Below the pieces are notes generated by a model that ran no database searches, was not told where the DNA came from, and was given only the letters and a program-made list of their open reading frames with translations. The position numbers were made by a program, and so were the translations under genes. Below are positions 16,070-20,368 of a stretch of 20,368 nt of DNA, one piece after another. Origin of the DNA: Syntrophaceae bacterium UBA2208 (GTDB lineage: Bacteria; Desulfobacterota; BSN033; UBA1163); assembly GCA_002327885.1 (NCBI GenBank), contig DCUS01000212.1, forward strand, positions 10,739 through 31,106. Reading direction: 5' to 3'. The first letter of the stretch is position 1, and every line of letters begins with the position of its first letter.

Positions 16070-17677
16070 TCAAGACCTATTTCTCCTAAAAATTCTCCAT
16101 ATGATCAGGCCAATTGAGAAGGCAATGCATCCATAAGCAAATACATCCCCATAGCGTGTGTAAAAGGTCCCTGCAGGGGGAATGAGGATCTCCTTGGTGA
16201 GGGTCCCAGCGACGAAGATGTCTTGGCCTCCATTAGTGACTCTGTCCGTGATTCTTCCGTAGGGATCGATGAAGGCTGAGATTCCGGTATTAGTGCAACG
16301 AACTAAATTGACCCGGTTCTCCACGGCCCTGAATACGGAGAAAGAAAGGATCTGATAAGGAACATCACTTTTCCCAAACCAGGCTTCATTGCTGAGATTG
16401 ATCAAAAAATCTGCCCCCTTTCTGACGAGGGACCTGGAGAGGTCAGGAAATAAAACCTCCCAGCAAATCAAGGCCCCGAATTTAGTGTCTTCGATTCCAA
16501 AAAGGGTAAACTCGTTCCCTGAGATATGGAAGTTTATTTTCTTTTTCGATACGATGAAATCGGGCCATGGTATGGTTTCCTCCCAGGGGACATATTCCCC
16601 AAAAGGAACAAGCCGAATCTTGAGGTATTGGCCAAGAATTTTGCCTTCAGGGGAAAAAAATAGTGCTGTGTTTCCGGTCTTTTTTGACTTGACAGGTGTT
16701 GTTGAAAATTTGGGATACTCTGCGCTTCCTACGAGCAAATAGGTATTGATACGTCTGACCATAGACACCATCCGTTGTAAAAGGCTGCGATCATTCAATA
16801 CGAACCCCGGTGTAGAGGCCTCTGGCCAGACGATGAGCCGAGGTTGGTTTTTTCCCGCTTCCTCTGTTAAATTCTCATATTGGGTGAGAATTTCATCCCG
16901 GTATTCCCGGTTCCATTTTAATTCCTGTGGAATGTTTCCCTGGACAACCGCTACAGCAAGTGGTTTTCCTGAGAGAGTAGGGGGGATGGAAGCATATCCT
17001 GCAACCCATAGGCCTAATATCATCACAAGAATAAGTCCTCCACGATACGAAGGATTGAAAACGAAATGTCCTCTCCCTCGGTGGGAGAGGGAAGGCCCGT
17101 CTGCCGAAGCTTCAGCGCAGGCAGAGGGTGAGGGTGACATTAAATAACCAATCAGGTCGGCAATGGCTGCATTGGCCAGCATGATAATGAACGAGACGCC
17201 GTAGGCGCCGGAAAAGGAAGCTATTTGGAGCAGAGGAAGGTTTAAATATTGAGTATGGCCAAGCAAAATAGTAGGGAAAGCTAAAAAGAAGAAATTACAA
17301 CGGGCATATTCAAATGAAACCAAAATCGGGGCAGCGATCAGGAATGGCAGGCGTGTTCTTCTATGGATCAACGTCAAAAATAGACAAAAAAGTCCGAAAT
17401 AAAGACTTAAATATAAATAACCAAGCGGACCTGACAGCTTGTTAATCCCCGGGAAACCCCTGACCCATGGGCTCACACAAACAAAGAAGACAAATCCGCA
17501 CAGCCAGCCTACGAAAAAGGACTGCCATGGCTTTCTGTTCCGAATTGCCAGAAGGAGAGGGAGATACGCTATCCAGGCCAACCAATGATAATCGTATTGA
17601 GGAAAGGACAGGATCAATAAAATGGCTGTTAAAAATGGGGCGGAAATAAAGGAAATTAGATTAAGAATCTTTAACAT
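16070..17677 (-). CDS. lnt: Apolipoprotein N-acyltransferase
   Basis: Lnt adds the third acyl chain to the N-terminal cysteine of lipoproteins in the inner membrane, the last step before Lol sorting in Gram-negative bacteria. The 535 residues comprise a multi-pass membrane N-terminus (about 5–230) and a nitrilase-like domain (about 238–495). The catalytic triad is visible: E286 in WPEAS, K353 in YLKIRLVPFGEY and C405 in ICWEVLFPD. A final membrane helix spans about 508–528. Between the helices ending near 180 and starting near 214 the protein carries an unusual insert (about 181–203, SPSPSACAEASADG then PSLSHRGRG). Its DNA is palindromic and looks like a repeat inserted in frame. The ribosome binding site before the ATG is weak. 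The gene stands alone between vapBC and the exported-protein genes. Confidence 0.93.
   Translation of the reverse strand: MLKILNLISFISAPFLTAILLILSFPQYDYHWLAWIAYLPLLLAIRNRKPWQSFFVGWLCGFVFFVCVSPWVRGFPGINKLSGPLGYLYLSLYFGLFCLFLTLIHRRTRLPFLIAAPILVSFEYARCNFFFLAFPTILLGHTQYLNLPLLQIASFSGAYGVSFIIMLANAAIADLIGYLMSPSPSACAEASADGPSLSHRGRGHFVFNPSYRGGLILVMILGLWVAGYASIPPTLSGKPLAVAVVQGNIPQELKWNREYRDEILTQYENLTEEAGKNQPRLIVWPEASTPGFVLNDRSLLQRMVSMVRRINTYLLVGSAEYPKFSTTPVKSKKTGNTALFFSPEGKILGQYLKIRLVPFGEYVPWEETIPWPDFIVSKKKINFHISGNEFTLFGIEDTKFGALICWEVLFPDLSRSLVRKGADFLINLSNEAWFGKSDVPYQILSFSVFRAVENRVNLVRCTNTGISAFIDPYGRITDRVTNGGQDIFVAGTLTKEILIPPAGTFYTRYGDVFAYGCIAFSIGLIIWRIFRRNRS
17067..17139. mobile_element. In-frame palindromic repeat element inside lnt
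   Basis: A 73-base block with ends TGTC/GACA interrupts lnt without breaking the frame. It holds a perfect 8-base hairpin, CCTCTCCC (17070–17077) with GGGAGAGG (17083–17090) around a 5-base loop. A second inverted pair is TCTGCC (17100–17105) with GGCAGA (17120–17125), enclosing the palindrome GAAGCTTC (17106–17113). The right end (GAGGGTGAGGGTGACA) is an imperfect inverted copy of the left end (TGTCCTCTCCCTC). The encoded peptide is rich in S, A, P and G and lies in a loop between two membrane helices. Compare the in-frame palindromic elements known from Rickettsia; no sequence relationship is claimed. Confidence 0.6.
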
Positions 17678-17742
17678 AATCGGATACCATCAAATTTCCT
17701 TTACGGAGAAACCCATGGCCTTAGCCCCGGCGGCCACCCATA

Positions 17743-17767
17743 CCCTCCCCCATTAAAGAGGGGAGGG
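17743..17767. repeat. CCCTCCCC/GGGGAGGG stem-loop upstream of lnt
   Basis: The 244-base gap 17678–17921 has no gene that I can see. It contains a perfect 8-base inverted repeat, CCCTCCCC (17743–17750) with GGGGAGGG (17760–17767), around a 9-base loop. No T-run follows on either strand, so it is not a standard terminator. Its C/T-rich arms resemble those of the element in lnt, so it may be another intergenic member or relic. The rest of the gap is AT-rich. Confidence 0.55.
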
Positions 17768-17921
17768 GATATATTGAGGGAATTTAAAATATCTTTGGTT
17801 AGTAATATGCTTAAAGTTTCCGTCTTTTAGGGCATAAATACAAAATTATCTTTTCCTGCTGGAACGTGTCAGCGAGAAAGGAGTTGATCACGCTATTGCG
17901 ACAAAGGCAATTTCTAGACCC

Positions 17922-18410
17922 TTATTCTGTGTTTACGACTATTTCAATATCTGCAACAAATGCTCTGCTAACGTTATCATCATTAAATTGAGCTTTACCA
18001 ATGGATTTGAATTTCCAGGAGTTAAAACCACCCGGGAAAATTCCTGGAACGACAACAATTTCCAAAAAATTTCTTATTATATTTCCCTGGTTAATAAAAT
18101 CTCTCAAGTAGATTCCTTCAGAGAAACCTTGAAACGTGAAGAGCTCCTTCTTTTTATTCAATCTCACTGTGTAATACATAGTTGCTATGTAATCTAGTTG
18201 GCCATCTGGCCCAGTCCCTTGACTGGTAATATCGTAATAGATGCTCAATGGTCCGGAGAGGAGGGTTCCTCGAAAAGGCTTAGCATCTAATACGAAATCC
18301 CAGACGTTGCCCTCTGGTGTTTCAGCTCCATAAAGTAAAGCTGGTTCCGCAGCCCACAGAATCATTCCCATTAACAATATAAAAAAGACCACTCCCTTCC
18401 TTGTTTTCAT
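17922..18410 (-). CDS. Exported protein of unknown function
   Basis: I do not recognise this 162-residue protein. A clear signal peptide is visible: basic start MKTRKG, hydrophobic core about 7–22, and a likely cleavage near 29 (LLYGA, then ETPEG), so it is exported. The mature part is predicted to be mainly beta-strand, with alternating stretches such as GPLSIYYDITSQG, DYIATMYYTVRL and AFVADIEIVV, and has no cysteines. A GGFNSWKF segment sits near 127–134. The start is well supported by AGGAGG, 8 bases before the ATG. It lies 126 bases downstream of the metallopeptidase gene on the same strand and may be co-transcribed. A role in secretion or on the surface is suggested by its exported neighbours only. 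Confidence 0.75.
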   Translation of the reverse strand: MKTRKGVVFFILLMGMILWAAEPALLYGAETPEGNVWDFVLDAKPFRGTLLSGPLSIYYDITSQGTGPDGQLDYIATMYYTVRLNKKKELFTFQGFSEGIYLRDFINQGNIIRNFLEIVVVPGIFPGGFNSWKFKSIGKAQFNDDNVSRAFVADIEIVVNTE

Positions 18411-18477
18411 TGTCTAATCCTCCTTTTGGTTTAACAATAGTAAGTTCTCTGTTGATGGTTAGGGCTAAGGTTAGGAA

Positions 18478-18506
18478 GCCAGTTTGGGCAATACCACAAA
18501 ACTGGC
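18478..18506. repeat. Stem-loop between metallopeptidase and exported-protein genes
   Basis: GCCAGTTT (18478–18485) and AAACTGGC (18499–18506) form a perfect 8-base inverted repeat around 13 bases, 31 bases after the metallopeptidase stop. No T-run follows in the direction of transcription. It may protect the 3' end of that mRNA or weakly end transcription. Confidence 0.4.
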
Positions 18507-18536
18507 ATCCCTGCCCTGACCTTTACCAATTTATCC

Positions 18537-19325
18537 CTATTTTAATTTAATTCCGCTTTTATCAGCGGAAGTATAAGTTGTCCCAATGTAAAAGGTTGTC
18601 CCCTTATATTTGACTGACTGATCCAATATGACATTGGTTCCAGTTTTATAGTGGTAGCCCCCATAGTTTGCGTTATAGGTTGGCGCCAAAGGACCAACCA
18701 TGTGACCGACCTCATGGGCAATTGTGTGCTTGATATAGGTGTCTTTAAGAGTTTGGGACGCACTCGGATTTACTGATGTGACGTGATTTATTATTCTCTG
18801 GGTGTAAACCGTTGCAAGGTCTAAACCGTTCGGGGTTCCGCAACTGGTCACTCCAAGGGGAGTAGTTGTGCTATCGTCCAAACTCTCGGTTACCCTAACT
18901 GCCTTTTGTGTGGATGTCACGAGCCGATTAGTGTCCGCTTGTTCTGGTACAATTACATGCAGAGCAATTCCAAGCCCGCCCTGTGATTGTGGCGCAGAGA
19001 CATACTCCAGTGGATTTGCGGGAATTTTAGTCGGTGACGCATATACCAGGATGACAAAAAGATCCTTGGTATCCGGATCGAGACGATCAGCTCGATTGAC
19101 TCCACTGTCTTTTCCGAGGAAAAGGCTTCCGTTGTAAAGTGTAATTCCGATGCACTCCTGAGCATCAGTGAACCCATCAAGGTCGGCATCCGCCTCAGTG
19201 CTTGGATTGTTACAGTCAACGGCTGCCATAGCTGGAGCCTGAATCAAGAGCAAGTTTAGACCAACAACAACCACCACCGTCAGTATGATGTGCACCCACG
19301 ACCATAAAATTTCTCTCTTTTCCAT
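18537..19325 (-). CDS. Secreted HEVGH zinc metallopeptidase with calcium-loop motif
   Basis: From the ATG at 19325 this is a 262-residue exported protein. The signal peptide has a basic start (MEKREILW), a hydrophobic core at about 10–30 and a likely cleavage after AMA (near residue 34). A canonical calcium loop, DADLDGFTDAQE, sits at about 46–57, as in thrombospondin type 3 or dockerin-like repeats. The zinc-binding helix is AHEVGHMVG, with H204, E205 and H208. The usual metzincin third ligand (HExxHxxGxxH/D) is replaced by alanine, so H225 in GGYHYK might serve instead. The substrate is unknown. Two starts are possible: ATG 19325, preceded by a near-perfect AAGGAGGTGA, and ATG 19400, also with GGAG, adding 25 residues. 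The shorter form gives a normal signal peptide and is preferred. Confidence 0.75.
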   Translation of the reverse strand: MEKREILWSWVHIILTVVVVVGLNLLLIQAPAMAAVDCNNPSTEADADLDGFTDAQECIGITLYNGSLFLGKDSGVNRADRLDPDTKDLFVILVYASPTKIPANPLEYVSAPQSQGGLGIALHVIVPEQADTNRLVTSTQKAVRVTESLDDSTTTPLGVTSCGTPNGLDLATVYTQRIINHVTSVNPSASQTLKDTYIKHTIAHEVGHMVGPLAPTYNANYGGYHYKTGTNVILDQSVKYKGTTFYIGTTYTSADKSGIKLK

Positions 19326-19330
19326 CTGAA

Positions 19331-19340
19331 TCACCTCCTT
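19331..19340 (-). promoter_or_regulatory. Near-perfect ribosome binding site deciding the metallopeptidase start
   Basis: On the − strand AAGGAGGTGA ends 5 bases before the ATG at 19325 and almost matches the full anti-Shine–Dalgarno complement. It lies inside the longer open frame that begins at 19400, so it would be an odd coincidence if translation began only at the upstream ATG. Confidence 0.7.
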
Positions 19341-19479
19341 TCTTTCAAAATTTTTGTTTTCCTGAACCATCCAAGAATTCATACTTGCTTTCTTTTCCAT
19401 GGCCTTCTCCTTTCTTCTCTTAACACCTCATTTATTTTTCGGACCCTTTGGGCCCTCCTCTTCGCACTGAATCCAGTTA

Positions 19480-20368
19480 TTATTTAAATTTGAAGTCGGC
19501 AGGATGCTCGGTTCCATCATTGAGATTTAAAATCATTCTTCTACACATATTTTTATAGGTTTTGGCTGTTTTCCAGTTATATTGCCAGTATCCGTCTCCA
19601 TGATACTGGAGTCCTGATTCACCCGCCGCATACTCCTCAATTGTATCCTCTGGATTACCTGTTAAGTCACTGCAGTTAACCGCATATGATGTAAGGCTTT
19701 TGAAACTGACCGGATCGGAGACTCCAAGCCCGCTTGCATCCGTAATGCGCCATTTGATAGGAACCGCTTGCCCTGCTTTAGCATTATTCACGGTAGGAGG
19801 ATTCTCAACCGGACTGAAAAACCCGTAAAAGTTATAGGTTGTGGTAGTTGGAATAAAGTTCGCGGTTATCCCCTTAGGTGCATCCATCGTCAGTGTTTGT
19901 GGATTTGTGGAGCCTGTTAGATCTCCACTCCAGCTTGAAAATTGGTAGCCGGTATTCGCCGAGGCTGTTAACTGCACTGACGTTCCACTATTGTAGAAAC
20001 CATCTGCAGATGACGGATTGGCACTAATACTACCTGCACCGGATGGGGAAACAACCTTTGTCAATTGATATTGAGTGGTGAAAGTCGCTGTGTAGGTAGT
20101 GTTTGATGTAGGCGACACGATGTGGGAAATATTTCCACCATCTGACCAACTTGCCCACACATATCGTGTGTCGCCGCTCCCCTGAGGAGAAGTGGTTGCG
20201 ATCGGATGAGAGGTTCCTGGTACCCAGGAGAAGATCTGAGGTGTATTGTAGGTAATGCCGTCAACTGTGAAACTTAAGCCAGATGGCGATGTATTTACTG
20301 TGACGCTGATTGTCACCTCTGTGATGGTCAGAGGAGCTGGGGTTGAGCGGATGGCTCCCATCCAGAGG
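19480..20368 (-). CDS. Partial surface/secreted protein with bacterial repeat domains and PxKF-like C-terminus
   Basis: The frame is open to the window edge, so this is only the C-terminal part of a larger protein; the methionine at 20361 is probably internal. At least 293 residues are visible (numbered from that methionine). Two beta-sandwich repeats of the bacterial repeat-domain type come first: about 15–95 (VNTSPSGLSFTVDG, FSWVPGTSHPIATTSPQ, YVWASWSDGG) and about 98–168 (GAGSISANPSS, GTSVQLTASANTGYQFSSWS). The last 115 residues resemble the PxKF C-terminal domain of extracellular bacterial proteins: PPTVNNAKAGQAVPIKWRI, then GDGYWQYNWKT, ending DFKFK. Such domains end large secreted or surface proteins. 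It lies 79 bases upstream of the longer metallopeptidase start on the same strand, so the two may form an exported-protein group. Confidence 0.75.
   Translation of the reverse strand, partial: LWMGAIRSTPAPLTITEVTISVTVNTSPSGLSFTVDGITYNTPQIFSWVPGTSHPIATTSPQGSGDTRYVWASWSDGGNISHIVSPTSNTTYTATFTTQYQLTKVVSPSGAGSISANPSSADGFYNSGTSVQLTASANTGYQFSSWSGDLTGSTNPQTLTMDAPKGITANFIPTTTTYNFYGFFSPVENPPTVNNAKAGQAVPIKWRITDASGLGVSDPVSFKSLTSYAVNCSDLTGNPEDTIEEYAAGESGLQYHGDGYWQYNWKTAKTYKNMCRRMILNLNDGTEHPADFKFK

Noticed and set aside
16389..17147. Two + strand open frames opposite lnt (117 and 133 residues)
   Set aside because: Both are antisense to conserved Lnt sequence including the catalytic triad region and the repeat element; no ribosome binding site or known motif.
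17743..17767. GC-rich stem-loop as a transcription terminator
   Set aside because: No T-run follows the stem on either strand, so it was recorded as a repeat instead.
19448..19462. GGACCC–TTT–GGGCCC hairpin between the PxKF protein and the metallopeptidase
   Set aside because: The stem is short with a mismatch or wobble and there is no T-run in the direction of transcription.

Overview
The window reads as chromosomal DNA from a Gram-negative bacterium, most plausibly a deltaproteobacterium (Desulfobacterota) or close relative. Pointers are an Lnt-type apolipoprotein N-acyltransferase (outer-membrane lipoprotein maturation), a DHH–CBS–nucleotidyltransferase fusion next to xer and scpA genes, a B12-type radical SAM protein and a type III nucleotidyl cyclase. 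The phylum is inferred from gene content and recalled neighbourhoods, not from a marker tree.

Left part (1–5400, + strand): housekeeping genes. They are a XerC/D tyrosine recombinase, an 880-residue DHH/DHHA1–CBS–CBS–tRNA nucleotidyltransferase fusion, scpA (no scpB follows) and a membrane-anchored SppA peptidase. An ATTG-rich inverted repeat lies between the first two genes. Two touching perfect palindromes lie between scpA and sppA.

Middle part (5387–15209, − strand): a family 4 uracil-DNA glycosylase with its own likely promoter. Reading in the direction of transcription, a cyclase–radical SAM pair comes first (membrane PDZ/GAF/cyclase protein, then a DUF4070-like B12 radical SAM enzyme). 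After 225 bases comes a tight three-gene operon: an LmbE/PIG-L deacetylase carrying a C-terminal cyclic-nucleotide-binding domain, a BshA-like glycosyltransferase, and a GlmU-like hexapeptide protein. This operon resembles the first two steps of bacillithiol synthesis (GlcNAc-malate formation, then deacetylation) without the BshC ligase. A cyclic-nucleotide sensor fused to the deacetylase, with a complete nucleotidyl cyclase encoded just upstream, is the most unusual thing in the window.

Right part (15287–20368, − strand): a VapBC-type toxin–antitoxin pair with a readable promoter/operator; lnt, whose reading frame carries an in-frame palindromic repeat insertion; and three exported proteins. 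These are an unknown 162-residue protein, a HEVGH zinc metallopeptidase with a calcium-loop motif, and the C-terminal part of a surface protein with bacterial repeat domains and a PxKF-type end, cut by the window edge.

No rRNA, tRNA, CRISPR array, transposase or phage module was recognised. No gene-free stretch exceeds 300 bases; the longest are 11023–11247 and 17678–17921, described below.
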